Shown: positions 48,291-59,938 of the stretch, one piece after another | How positions within the stretch are numbered: position 1 is the first letter of the stretch | Layout of the letters: each line of letters opens with the position of its first letter | Source: Gibbula magus | Lineage: Eukaryota > Mollusca > Gastropoda > Trochida > Trochidae | Assembly (NCBI GenBank): GCA_936450465.1 | Contig: OW388289.1 | Span: 69,376,420-69,440,419 of the forward strand | Length of the DNA stretch: 64,000 nucleotides | Reading direction: 5' to 3' | Notes under the pieces: model-generated | Told to the model about the DNA's origin: nothing | Database searches by the model: none | Seen by the model: the letters and a program-made list of their open reading frames with translations, nothing else | Translations under genes and position numbers: made by a program

Positions 48291-50098
48291 AATTCTGCGT
48301 ATGGTTGATTTTATTTAAGTGATCGCTGAATAATCACGTGTTATGCCTTGAATTGGGTGATAAAATCGTTCAATTTCTCCTAACAATCCCAGAGCACCTT
48401 TTTTCAGTTTACAAACTAGGGTGTTGCTGAATTAATTCCCAAGTGTATATAAAGTCTACACCAACAACATTTGATTGTGATAGGTTTACAGAAATGCAAA
48501 ATAGGTATTCCATTGCTATGTTAATAGAACGTCAAACATGGTACCGTTCATATGTCAGTCATTGGCATTTAAACTGACGCGTCTCCCAGATGGTATTGCG
48601 ACGTGCACTTTGGAGCAGATGAGGTGTAGGATCATGTTGCACCATTCATATAGGTAGCACGTCTTCCTGATTGCATTCTCTCCCAAAAGAGGTCTCCGAA
48701 CTCTCATCTCTCAACGTAACAATTCGCTGATGTTGCTGCTGTTCCCAAAACACTCATTGCAAGACAGAGTGTCATCATTTTCTTCAATCAAAACTTAAGG
48801 CTTACGTTTCGTACGAAAATGACGTCAGTCTTATAAGAGTTAGGCCGCATCGTCCGGATGAAGGAACTCTCATCTTACAGAACCGGACTGAAAGTACAGT
48901 TTAACAATTGTTGCTAAATGCACATGTCAACTAATGTTGATTAAAGCCAGGATACACTATTAGGTCATATTGGGTCATACAGGGGCTACGTTGGAAGACG
49001 GAGTGAGTTATTGTTTAACGGCAGTATCGCAGCCCTTAACGGACCCCTGACGGAAGAGATTAGTCTGATTGAAAGAAACTTGAACTTCGCGGAGTGGAAA
49101 GTAGCATCATTTTACATACAGTTTCTCACAGGGTGTAAAGCTCTAACATGACCAAAATGCGTCGGTTTGTATCTTTCCATTGAATGATGTTAATAATCAA
49201 CTCGTTTCAACGTTTGGATGACTATTGTTCATAATCGGTACATCTCTGGAACATGGGATGTTTATATAAAGGATAGACTTCCAACATTTCGTAAGGAGTC
49301 AATCGTCATCAGTAGGAAGAGTCGGGGAAAAAAGAAAATCTACACGGCTGTAGCACACGATAATATATGTAGTTTTAAGGCGAATAAGATACCTTAGTAT
49401 TTGCATAAAACATTCATGAAATCGGGATATTCATAAAATCAAAAAGTATACATAATTGATGGTAGTTCAAATTCTCAAATAGTATTCATCACGTGAAGAC
49501 TTGATGTGGGATTTTCTAAATATTTGGCAATATGAATTTACAAGTCTTGTTACATGTATGTCGCAACATAAAACAATACTAGCTTAAGTACAATGTTTAA
49601 CCAAACCACGAAACAAATACAAACTCAGGTAGAAGTTTGTAATTTGTTATACCGTATACGCGTCTATTTGGAGTTCATCTCAATGCAATTATTGTTCATC
49701 ATATTTATATAGTGTAACCATCCATGCAAAGTATGGTTAAAGTCAATTATCAATTAACGAATATACAAATGCTATAATTTCAGAATAACGCGAGTTCCGC
49801 AATCACATTGACTTCCCCTACGATTTACAAGGATGCAAGACAATGCAAGTAAAACGTCGATATCCGTGTACTCGTGGACATCGATTGCCCCATATTAGTT
49901 CCATCTCCATTCATAATTCATGTACTGTTTTACGATTGGACTGTACAGGGTGCATTCTTTAGTTGCCACCACAGATAAGTCTCGTTGTATTGATCAGGAG
50001 AACGTCGCTACTTGTTTACAAACACACGGAAATGCAACTAATAATGTAGTTTTCGCTAGTTCTGCAATTGTCCCAAACAATGATATACTGTAAATTTA
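48291..50098. other. Gene-free stretch with a SINE/LINE tail fragment
   Basis: AT-rich. At 49001-49035 GAGTGAGTTATTGTTTAACG is the reverse complement of the LINE tail at 62861-62885 and marks a very short, strongly 5'-truncated insertion. No supported gene. Confidence 0.5.
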
Positions 50099-50402
50099 GG
50101 TGAAGGTGAAGTGAGTTGGTGTTTAAGGCCGCTTTCAAGAGTATATCACTTATATCGCGGCTGCTAGTATTATGGCAGGAAGAAAGCCCACAACGCCACG
50201 TGGCTATGCATTGCGATAAAACCTGCGAGCAGCGGCTGGAACTATAGGTGGTACTACACTGATATTCAGTGTAGCATTGCACTCAAATCTTACTGCATGT
50301 AGAACAGATCTCTACTGCAGAAAAAGGCCCCCAGACGGATTCGAACCCCTGACCTCTTTTTTTCCGAAACCGACCGCGCTAACCACTGCGCTATCCCGCC
50401 AC
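50099..50402 (-). mobile_element. tRNA-headed SINE, diverged
   Basis: Minus-strand copy from GGTGAAGTGAGTTGGTG to AACCACTGCGCTATCCCGCC. The B box is intact (GGATTCGAACCCC); a T-run (TTTTTTT near 50357) interrupts the head. Overlapping frames are SINE translations. Confidence 0.85.
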
Positions 50403-51629
50403 CTTCAGTGTAAGGCCCTCTCGCTAGGGTTTGAAAATTTGAAAAATGTTCTCCCGGACAAAGAACTCGATTCAAAGAGTGTTGGCACTTGAGTTTTATA
50501 ATCACATATAAAGAATAAAAAAAGTCACGAATTTCCATCTAACAAGTTGTGTCTTAGATATATTGATATACTCCTATCCATTCATCATACAAACTACTTT
50601 CTATTTCGGAAACGTTATTCTTTCCCAAAGCTCTAGATTGAGAACAATAAATATATTTTCCCAAAAAACGTCTCGGCTATGTGGGTGAGATACCTACACC
50701 TAAGAAGCTAAGATAACAGTGTTGAGTTAGATATGTAAACAGACGTTCAAGTAGCACAGGTGATGACAGGTAGAACTGAATACAGACAACACATGGCAAG
50801 TAGGGTAAGATGAACAAAAAAACAGTGAGATGACCGAGAAGTGAACCATTGATAATACATGACTTGGTAAACACATACTACTAGCAATATTGTATGTACA
50901 TTCTGAGGCTGATGGTTAGTCTTTGAAAAGTATTGAGAAACCGTAAATTGCAAAATATATTTTTTAAAAACAATGACAAACTGTAGCCACTGAGATTATG
51001 TTTGTAGCCGTTTCCTCGTAAACATAACTTATCATTTCGCTTCCGGATTAGAACGCATAAGTTGTAAGGTCGAGCACAATGAAACATGGTATGTGGAAAA
51101 ATTGTCTCGTGAATATGTGCTTTTGGATTTTTTTCAACTTTATTTGAATTTATTTTTTAGCTGTTTCCATGCTTTTTACAATTTCACTTCCAGAAGAGAT
51201 CTTGAAAACTGTTAGGTAGATATTAATACACCTCGGGAAATAGTCTTGTGCAGCAGCTGCATGCATTTATTACAGACGAATGATTTAGGATGTATTTAAG
51301 ACTAAAGTTTTAAATCATAAAATCGTATAGGATGTCATGGATTAACTGCCAGCCTAGTTGAGTTGACAGTCAACATGTGACATAAGGCTGAACACTTTTA
51401 CATAGATGCTCACTTAGGTTAAAGGTGCATCCATTGTGTTTTATAAAATTTGATTTGGCTTTAATACGTTCCAATTTACTACATGTACTGTCTACAATAC
51501 AAATAAATTCACTCAGCTTGCATATGTATCCCCGATCGCCAAATATATCATATTTAAAATTATAATTAGTTTACAATTAAAATTGAGTAACATTAGTATG
51601 CAAGTGCAGAAATCGAAACTACACGTCCA
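50403..51629. other. Gene-free stretch
   Basis: AT-rich, with overlapping minus-strand frames between 50677 and 51087 that have no domain. I see no repeats. Confidence 0.45.
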
Positions 51630-51630
51630 A

Positions 51631-52703
51631 CTAAGTCGGAGCTGCTATCAGTTTTTGTGCAGTTTCCATCGCCGCCGCCGCCACCGCCGCCGCCGACGCG
51701 TTTTGTATTCGCTATAACTTTTTTCCTATCAGGTTTTGAGAACTCATACACATAACTTCTTACTTATACCCCTGGCGAATTTTTTTGACATGTTCACATT
51801 CAAGGTCAAATGTCAAGGTCACGAGTTTTGAAATCGCTAATAAAATCCTTGTAAACACGATAACTTGAAAAATATTTGTGCTATCAGGCTCTTCTTTGGT
51901 GTATATCAACTATGGAGAAAGGCCAAGATTTGAAAAGGTTTTCGCTAACATCCGTCAAAGGTCAAGGTGATAGTGAGGTCACAACTTAAGCATGCTTTTG
52001 CAAAAATGTCTTATTTCAACTATAAACACTTTGAATCATTACATGATTGTGATACACAATGAAAAGTGATCACTGATTGTGTGACCTTGAATTTTAAAGG
52101 TCAAGGTCACGAGATATGGTCATGCTGACCAGTTCTGAAATCACTAAGTAACTTTTTTCCATGAAGACATTAACACCTCATATAGATAGCTTAATTTCTT
52201 TCTTAAACACCTGGTGAATGATTTTGACATGTTCACATTCAAGGTCAAAGGTCAAGGTCATGATCGGGGTTCTGAAATCACTACAACAATCCTTGTAAAC
52301 ACGATAACTTCAAACTTTTGTTTGTGCTATTAGGCTCTTATATGTGCTTTTGTGAATATGCCGTATTTTAACTATGAACACTTTGAGTCATTGCATGATT
52401 ATTATACGCGATGAAAAGTGATCATTCATGGTGTGACCTTGAAGGTCAAAGGTCAAGGTCATGAGATATTGGTTAAGGCCATTTAATCCTTTGATCAAAT
52501 TTGAAAGAAGAAATAGGTTTTAAGAACGAACTTGTGAAAAGTGACCCCAGTGATGATTAGTAATAACTCGAATAATGAATAAACTTTTGTTAAAAAGAAT
52601 TCCCATTTTATTGATGCTGACGAGAAGGCGGAACAGGGAAAGGCGAGACCCTAAGTTTCGGAGCTGCTCTGCTTTTGCGGTGTCCCGCAAACGCTAATCT
52701 AGT
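51631..52703 (+). mobile_element. Repeat element rich in nuclear-receptor half-sites, Helitron-like 3' end
   Basis: After a (CCG)n tract (51669-51700), two units of about 340-430 bp lie in tandem (51770-52190, 52200-52490). They share TTTTGACATGTTCACATTCA, CTTGTAAACACGATAACTT and CACTTTGA(A/G)TCATT. The motif TCAAGGTCA or its complement occurs at 51800, 51813, 52082, 52101, 52239, 52252 and 52434. AGGTCA-A-AGGTCA-AGGTCA occurs at 52242-52260 and 52443-52461. The end holds a hairpin TTTGCGG/CCGCAAA (52674-52691), seven bases, then CTAGT (52699-52703), as in the 3' end of Helitrons. The 11-bp word CGGAGCTGCT(A/C) occurs near both ends. No Rep/helicase frame, so it would be non-autonomous. Confidence 0.5.
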
Positions 52704-53837
52704 ATTCAATATTTCTTAACACTCTGAACTTCATTTATTGTTGATATGTTGCATAGTAGTTATTTTACTCGTAACAAAACTTGGTGAGGCGAGAGGTATG
52801 TGACAGACAGTAACGAACGTCACTCGCTGTATGATGTGTAGATCACTTCGCGTTTGAAATAACGACAAAACTTGCGTCTTAGGCATCTTCACTTGACTAG
52901 ATGGTACCGTAAATAAATATTCACAACAGGCTTATTTTTGTAAAACATTGGCCTGATCTAAATATCGACTTATTTCAGTCGAATTATTTTCTCACTGCAT
53001 TTACCGTGAACGTATAACGGGGGAGTTGTTAGGATTATGACAATCAAGACCGCACTCATCTTTAAATGTCACGTTTTAACTGTTTTATGCAGATTAAAGT
53101 TATATAATAAATAGACTATTTCTTTGTTTTTGCCGAACATCATTTCTATCTCATCTCGTGGAGTGAGAAAGTGATATTTTCACGAGTGTCTCTATATATA
53201 TTATGTTTATGGCAAAATTAAGACCATCAAAAACATTAATCCCTGAAGTTCGAATGGGTATGAGTGTACTCCACGAATTTGCAGGTTCAGTGATGTTGCA
53301 GTCGCTAAATTCAAAACACCTGGATATGGAATTCGTAATGGGGTGAAATAAAATCATATTGAACGTTAAGGAGAGTGATTATGGTTCGTTTTATGAGCAT
53401 ATTCTGCTTTTAGTTGCTCCCATTTCCCTGATGTGTTGGACTTAATGAGCATAGTCTGCATGTCTTGTGAGTTGATGAAACTAATCATTATAAGTCTGGT
53501 GGTGCTTATACATAAAATTGGACAAGATAAATTATTATATAAGAAACGACCCTTGTTATATGGTGTCTGGGATACATGCAGTTAAATTACATGAATGTTT
53601 TATGTCATTTCATTTCTTTAACAAAGAATACATTACAGTGACGCGTCATACATCGATTGTAAGTTAAATGTTGTCACTGGTGATACAAACTAACTCGCAT
53701 TCTTTGGTATCTTCAAGCTCGTTATTAAGGATTCAGACCTTTGGGGTGTTTTATTATTATTATTTCAAGAATTGTGTGACCAGGACTTTGTCAATAAGGA
53801 TTATAGCTAATGCAAGCAATTTCCAAATTTAGGATAA
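52704..53837. other. Gene-free stretch
   Basis: AT-rich; the frame at 53151-53357 (-) has no domain. I see nothing to annotate. Confidence 0.45.
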
Positions 53838-54100
53838 AGCCTCCCGATATCATGTAGAAGTGACTTTTGGGGATTTAAGCTTTGATTTGTTTTCATGGTA
53901 ACAATTTGGACTTTATCTATTTGAAGGGTAGGGTTTGTTTCCGGAGCAGATCTCTAAAACTATGTGACCTATCCTCACCAAATGTGGTACACTACCTCCC
54001 GATATTACGTATATGTACCGTTTGGACATTTTAATTTTATTTTATTTCTGATTCCATGGTAAAAATTTGGACTTTGGATTTTAGAAGGGTAATAACTGAA
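53838..54100. repeat. Diverged tandem duplication, period about 155 bp
   Basis: CCTCCCGATATCATGTAGAA at 53841 and CCTCCCGATATTACGTATAT at 53995 start two units. Both continue to CCATGGTAA-like and AATTTGGACTTT blocks, then GAAGGGTA. The sentence-like layout (GAGCAGATCTCTAAAAC ... CCTCACCAAATGTGG) looks like part of a larger dispersed element, unnamed. Confidence 0.6.
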
Positions 54101-55204
54101 ATTTATTTGTTGGAAGGGGAAAAATCTGTTTTTTACGAGTAAAAACACCTTCGAGGTGATATTGTTGGGAATTCGGTTGGTGATTTGTCAATGAAAGTTC
54201 AGTTTTAGGATGACACGTTGACACATCTTAATAAATAACAAATACATAGCCTCATAGAATATTCTTCGAATGGATTTTCTCTTAGTCAACGTAAAACAAT
54301 AAATAAATGAGTAGACAAATACATACAATTTTCGAAACCTAGAAAAATTAAGATCACATGGAGAGAACACTTTTTTGCTAACTAATGCAAATGCCACGAC
54401 TCGCTGAGGAGCATCTCCATAGTTTTATGGCTACAATAATATTCACTTACATATACAACTGTCTTATCACTTATCCTATTATTTCTAGATCCTGGGTTTC
54501 GTTCTACCTGTCAACACATGTGTTACTTCGGCTCCTGTTTACATCTCTCACTCTGCGCTGGTATATATACTCCTCAGTTGTTCAACTTGTATCAGACATT
54601 TCTTGTTTATACTTCATGTGATCTATTGTTCTCACTTCAGTTGACATGTAACGTTCTGGTCTATTCACACAACAACATTATAAAAACCCTGGTGTATCGC
54701 CGATTTTAGGGTTATTTCTCTAATAAAACGGCCGATATGAAATATACTTGCCAATTAATGCCATCCATTGATAGCGATTTGAGATACAAATTGAACGAAA
54801 CGAATGCATGTCCTGACAATATCTGACCGAGCGAAAGCAATGACATTAATACTTTCATGAAACTGGTTTTAAACAGAATCTATTTTAAATTATAACACAC
54901 TAATTATACAGAGCTCATTTGCAAGTACATTTATGTATACTCATAATACAATGACCTGTCTTAAGTAGTTCGTGGAACACTTGTGACATCATATCTCTCC
55001 GATTATTCCGTCACGTCGGTTCATTCTCGGCCAGCTAAAAAATGGTTCACTGCACCTAAAATGTACTGGTGTGTATCAAAGCGGTTAACTGGTATTTCTT
55101 TAGGCTGTTCGGATATAGTCTGTTTCAATAGGGCGTCAATTAGAGATAAACACATACATGTAACACCTCGGTATAGATGACATGACACAGATATTCACAA
55201 AATT
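54101..55204. other. Gene-free stretch
   Basis: Frames at 54188-54397 (-), 54385-54621, 54518-54709 and 54983-55180 (+) give hydrophobic or plain AT-rich translations with no domain. No repeat copies seen. Confidence 0.45.
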
Positions 55205-55810
55205 ATAGTATTTGTATATGTTTGGGTGAGGATGGCCTACCAATATATTTAGTTTGTGGTGCCAACCCTCCATGTGGTTAGTTGTCCGTGGGCCATCAGT
55301 GTTATGTTATGTAGTGATACTAATCCTCACTAGAGCTGCCGCCAGTAACCCATTGCTCCGTCAAGTATTCAGCAGATTTGGTCACAGTGTCCTTGTGAGT
55401 GGGTCCGTCGGTAAGTATCTCATACCAAACATATTATACCAGTTGTGTCGGTACAAATGACAGAGTTGCACCATGTCGAACACAGCGATGATCTTCTGAG
55501 TCTTCTTCATACAATGTCTGTGGGACCTAGTGTCTGCAATTTCACGCTGTTTCGTGCAGCAAGTCCGTAGCTCATGAAAACCCAATCGGGTGAATGGTTT
55601 AGCCGAAGTTCTTCTCGGAGAGTTTGTAGGGTGGGGTGCCCGACTGAGGTTCTCATGTTGTCCCTTGTCGCAAGGATGCTCATTCTGTCACGGTCGCCGT
55701 CTTCTCTGAGAAGAAAATTCTCTCCGGTCGTTGTTTCACGCCAAGGACCTTCAAGGTTGATGGTCTCCCGACAGCTGTCACCACGATGCATGGCTATCAC
55801 CACAATGCAT
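55205..55810 (-). pseudogene. MULE-like transposase remnant I
   Basis: On the minus strand, 55305-55210 reads DGPRTTNHMEGWHHKLN then ILVGHPHPNIYK. This is the TNN.vEGWH....HPNI block near the C-terminus of MULE-type transposases, common in animal genomes. Upstream on the same strand, frame 55803-55507 begins GENFLLREDGDRDRMSILAT. This recalls the RMLIFAT..N segment just before the first catalytic Asp (DGTFK) in this family; that Asp region is not readable. The stretch between carries stops and frame changes. The second part is strong, the first is tentative. Confidence 0.55.
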
Positions 55811-55939
55811 GGCGGGAAAGGAGAGAGAAATATAGCTTTCAGGCTTGTTTTATGGCATCCTACAACACCGATGCGTCATTGTCTTTACGTCCAATAAGGT
55901 ACATGATCCCGACAACATTTTGTACTAACTAATTCCCAT

Positions 55940-56195
55940 ATCTTTTACCTTAAATAGCAAACATTATTGCAAAAAATCCTTCGAAAAAAACAATTTCAGC
56001 ACCCCATATGTGTTTGAACACGTCAGACATAAAATATGATTAAAAATATCACACTCGCAGGAATTAAATTGTGTAATCTCCTAACGAAATATCATCTCAA
56101 ACATTCCAAATCGACTTTATCCGGCAGAAATATTCTGTGTTTGAGTCTGTTGAAAATAAGGTATACTTTTTTTTGCCCGCGAGTGTAGATTGACT
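55940..56195 (+). mobile_element. Diverged relative of the MITE at 61.7 kb
   Basis: Shares CAGCACCCCATATGTGTTTG with TAGCACCCCATGTGTATTTG at 61911. Then follow a TCTCCTAACGAAAT / TCTCTGATGAAAT block, CATTCCAAAT / CATTCAAAAT, and the right terminal repeat as TTTTTTTTGCCCGCGAGTGTA. The left terminus is not recognisable. Confidence 0.55.
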
Positions 56196-57351
56196 TGAAA
56201 TCGGCGATAAAACTCAAACCACCAAAAATTTTACTTTTGGCTGATGATGAACACTTGCTTCAGTAATTATAAACGTCTAAATGTTATCTGCTTCATTGCG
56301 AGAACATCACGCTATATATACAACATGTGTATATAGAGACTTAATATCAAATATATTGTGAATGGATGAAGTGGAGGCATGGTCTGATAATCTAACAGTA
56401 TGCTATCAGGGGGAATTCTTTAGTACTAAAGTTTGAAATTAGGCTCAGTATCGATATTATGTTTGGATGCAACGATTCTTGGATTTTCCGAATCTGCATC
56501 GTTCAGTGTAAAATAGTTTTGAATTGAAAAAACATATGATAACCATTGAGATAAAAAAAATAACACAACGCTTGTTTCCGTTTGAGATATTTAGAAACAA
56601 ATCTCGTTTCGCATTAAAGGGAGACAATAATTCGGATTACCCACATGGTCACGTGGTTAAAGAATTTGCTACACTTGTGTCCATTGTTCATATACTTATC
56701 CATAATATGAAGAGGACAATCATGATTTGTTAAAACTACTTTGGAAATTCCAACTGTAATATAGGGTGAAGTCCCAACCATATGAGATATAACATCAGAA
56801 GATATTACTTTGGTTATCAATGAAACACGTACAATGAATAAAATATGAGCAGTATTGTTTTTTTGGTTTCTATTTTTCAATCCTTTCAAATCAAAATAAT
56901 CCTACAACTACTGAACGGGCGGTTCCGGATCAGTTCGTCCCAGGGTCGGTTCGCACCAGAACCAGTTCACCCCAGGTAGGTTTGCCTCAAATAAATCTTA
57001 CACTGTTTATATGTGTGTTTGTTCTGTTTCATTGTACAATACTTTATATTTGATCATATATGTTGTTGAATACTGACCTATTAGCATCATTTAATTACCA
57101 CATATCGAGCCGATTGGTGATTGTATTGTCTAATGTCTGTAGATGTCTTATGCCAAATTGTGGTTTTTTTTAATTCGTTATTATATTGTAATCTACTCAA
57201 CAAGTTATTTACAGAATCGTTGAGGCCATGGATGAAAAGAAACATAGATACAAATAAGGAGTTAACATTTATTTCTCAGTAGGCAGTTAACTGCATTTAT
57301 TAATCATGATCATTCAAACTATCATAGTCTGACCGCACTCAAATGTTCACA
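56196..57351. other. Gene-free stretch with a short GGTTCG repeat
   Basis: At 56915-56990, CAGTTCGTCCCAGG, CGGTTCGCACCAGA and CAGTTCACCCCAGG form three imperfect 16-17 bp units, a type of minisatellite seen in many animal genomes. A near-palindrome CTATATATAC/GTGTATATAG is at 56312-56336. Frames at 56524-56733 (+) and 56614-56889 (-) are not supported. Confidence 0.5.
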
Positions 57352-57520
57352 CTAACATACGGGTTCAATGTGTTCCGTACACTCCAGCAGCACTTTGCAG
57401 AAACCTCCGTTCGTGTACTTCTCCCAGAGATCTTCAAGCCGGTATCGACGTCTGTTGTCTCTGGAGAGAAGGTTATCCTGTACCAATCTAACCTGTTGAC
57501 GGACACAGAGAGATCATTTA
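57352..57520 (-). pseudogene. MULE-like transposase C-terminal remnant
   Basis: On the minus strand, a 46-residue open stretch ends at TAG (57354-57352): QQVRLVQDNLLSRDNRRRYR, then LEDLWEKYTNGG and LLECTEHIEPVC. The V..V....L.R..RR.Y..L...WE.Y.....LL..C pattern is the usual end of MULE transposases. A splice-acceptor-like CAACAG precedes GTTAGATTG (from 57492), so it could instead be a terminal exon. I prefer the transposase reading because matching upstream parts lie at 58145-58500 on the same strand. Confidence 0.55.
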
Positions 57521-58144
57521 TTTAGGTCTAAACTCGAATAATATTACACAAAATACATTAGATATATTCATGTACATTTACGAGCCACCCAAGAGTTGTT
57601 ACGGGAGACACACTTACATTGGTGTATATACAAAATAAACATTTAGACACAATAAATATATTACAAATTATTATATAAAAAACGTTCTCCTTAAAAAAAA
57701 AACTTTGCTGATTTTGGACGATACAAGTACAATTAAAGAATTGAACAATATAAACGAGACTTTGGCACAATTGAACAGTTAAACTTAACACACATCGTTG
57801 AAACATATTTTTTTTTCCATAAAATGAAATCGGGATTGGCAAACAAGCAAACACTGCTTATGTTAATGCCGCTCCCGTACATGTAAGCAGTCACATAGAA
57901 AATGTGACCTCAACTTGCCAGAATACAAAAAACACATCATTATATACATTTATGCTGGATTTATGAAACCGTCACCAAATAAACGTTACAAAATCCCCAA
58001 ACTAGGTGGTTTGATGTCAGCATAGAGGTAACGTATCAGCCAACGAGGCATGGCACACACACACAAAATTAGTCAATACTTATGTATATATAGTGATGTT
58101 AAAGTTGAAATATGCTCTGTGGCACCTCTCTTCTTCCTGAATTC
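57521..58144. other. Gene-free insert between transposase remnants
   Basis: AT-rich sequence without coding content. Its position between two parts of one protein suggests a later insertion or decay. No terminal repeats seen. Confidence 0.4.
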
Positions 58145-58500
58145 GTTTTGTTCATCTCAGTAGACTCCACATTCTCGGACGTGGTCTGCCTTTTTTCGTG
58201 ACTGTTGACTCGATCCATTGCTCTGCGATGTATGTGGTCAGCTCAACAAGTTGTGGCGTGTTGGCACTCTCCCTCATGGCATCGAAGGCAGCGTTGATGT
58301 GGTCAGCTGGCAAGAACGGGAGGGCCACCAACTTTCTCGTGAACTGGAGGGACACCACTTTCTCGTGAACTGGAAGGGTCCCTGCCTCTGTGTATGCTGT
58401 CTGTCAATCCAAATTCAGGATATTTATCCAGATGCACAGCTGGCTCCAATGACATATGCGGTCTTTGAGTGTAAGGGTGGGGATGACCTCATGGATGGCT
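58145..58500 (-). pseudogene. MULE-like transposase remnant II
   Basis: On the minus strand, the frame entering at 58500 reads AIHEVIPTLTLKDRICHWSQ, then a stop, QTAYTEAG, and after a small duplication FTRKLVALPFLPADHINAAF. It continues to AEQWIES and RPRMWSLLR (stop near 58152). Family landmarks are the C.FH..Q block, RKLMALPFLPA...., the WI block and P..W..Y; these precede the TNN.EGWH block, which is lost here. An internal 24-27 bp tandem duplication (CACTTTCTCGTGAACTGG twice, 58330-58375 on +) disturbs the frame. Together with 57352-57520 this is one decayed transposase; remnant I at 55.2 kb is a second copy or a displaced part. Confidence 0.6.
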
Positions 58501-58591
58501 AGTGCTGTAATGACATAATGAGAACAAATTGATACAATTTGACAAGTGTTGTAAATGTTGTGTGTACAAGGAATTCATCATGCGGTAATAA

Positions 58592-58594
<3 letters not shown>

Positions 58595-58651
<57 letters not shown>
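58595..58651. repeat. (TA)n microsatellite
   Basis: Pure (TA)n of about 57 bp; the YIYIYI open frame on the plus strand is its translation. Confidence 0.95.
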
Positions 58652-58653
<2 letters not shown>

Positions 58654-58689
58654 AGTTACTGTTTACAATCATCAAACAAACATATTTAC

Positions 58690-58777
58690 CTCAATTACAT
58701 CCTCCATAAAGCTATCGACTTCACTGATGGTGTTGGCAATATTTTCCAGATTGGAGCGATCTCTGGAATTCCAGTTC
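58690..58777 (-). CDS. Candidate internal exon of an unrecognised gene (downstream of the pair)
   Basis: On the minus strand, acceptor TTAATAG precedes an 88-nt exon and donor GAG|GTAAAT follows. Joined to the exon at 59543-59607 the split codon AG+G gives Arg, and the frame continues RNWNSRDRSNLENIANTISE, then VDSFMEDVIE, ending on a codon boundary. The composition is balanced and acidic, unlike the AT-driven frames elsewhere. No family recognised. The next exon could be the phase-0 candidate at 57492-57352, but I explain that better as transposase. A captured or decayed gene piece is possible. Confidence 0.4.
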
Positions 58778-58799
58778 CTATTAACAGACACAAATAAAT

Positions 58800-59540
58800 A
58801 TGGCGTAATGTAAAATCACCTCATGACATCGTGAATAATCCTCAATAAATTTTGAATTTCCATTACACCAAGCATCAACTATATTTGTCATAATAAAACG
58901 AATCGACCAATCTTAAGATGGGATGAGGTGTATTAGAATATGCATGTAATAGTTTTATTTAAAAAAGAAGTTTGGCAATAAAATGTGTTTATAGATCCTT
59001 TAGGTATGAAATATATAAGCACCTACAATGAACATTCAATTTGATGTTTATTTACTTTACTTATCACTTATCATACATTGATCACAAACATTATTTAAAC
59101 AAATTAATTGGATAAATACAGTTTGCAATTAACTATATCAAAACTTAAAATGACAACGTCATTTAAATATTTCACAACCGTTATGTTCATGATGAAAAAA
59201 TGGATGGAAACGGGGTAAAATTAAATGGCATATATTATTTAATTTAGCACCAAGTCATTCATTTTAAGATACACACTGATTTAAATACTAATTTATTGGA
59301 TAACAAAAATTCAAGATCAAAAGTTATTGTTATCTAAAGTTTTTGCAGTCGTTAATTTTTATGATTTGAATTATCTAAATTATGGTAATGGTAATTAACA
59401 GATTGATTATACGATGTTTTCCCATTTACGTTATATATTTAAAGATACAAACACATTTTTATTAGTCTTGAAGTCGGAAGCATAAAAGGCATCTTTTCAA
59501 ATGTTAGTTACTTTTGATATATCACGATTAAATTTAACGT
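58800..59540. other. Intron-like gene-free stretch
   Basis: Very AT-rich sequence between the two candidate exons, with no frame over 60 codons and no repeat copies. Confidence 0.4.
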
Positions 59541-59542
59541 AC

Positions 59543-59607
59543 CTGAAAAATCCTTGCAAGTAAGCCCTTTCAAAATCCATGTATGATCCAACAACTTGCA
59601 CCGAGAA
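59543..59607 (-). CDS. Candidate internal exon of an unrecognised gene (upstream of the pair)
   Basis: On the minus strand, acceptor TTCACAG precedes a 65-nt exon reading FSVQVVGSYMDFERAYLQGF F with two bases left over, and donor CAG|GTACGT follows. Splicing to 58777-58690 removes a 765-bp intron and preserves the frame. No start-containing exon is visible upstream, and another frame of the same segment is also open, so coding status is unproven. No family recognised. Confidence 0.4.
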
Positions 59608-59938
59608 CTGTGAATACTGTTATAGCAATAGCCTGATGAAGATGTGTGACATAAGTGTGCCAAGCTCACTGGTGTGTGGTTTAAACAACATATATAGTCT
59701 ACGAATTCGATATTAAACTATAATCTACAAAATATATATGTTAAAATGGCTAAGCATTAAATAATAAAGAAAATTGCATACATTCAAATTGATAAACCGG
59801 TGTTACGTCATTTTCTCTCAAAACTTATTTAATATACACAATAACTGTTTGATAAATCAGAATAATATGTTTGTACTATAATTTATTCCAATAACTGCAA
59901 TTACAACCTAGACCCTGTCAAAACGTTTCATCACAAGT

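Noticed and set aside
48704..48778. 24-residue minus-strand frame with a signal-peptide-like start (MMTLCLAMSVLGTAATSA)
   Set aside because: Too short, closed by a stop without a convincing splice donor, and no downstream exon. A chance hydrophobic run is likelier.
58555..58797. 80-codon frame with an (IY)n run
   Set aside because: Translation of the (TA)n microsatellite.
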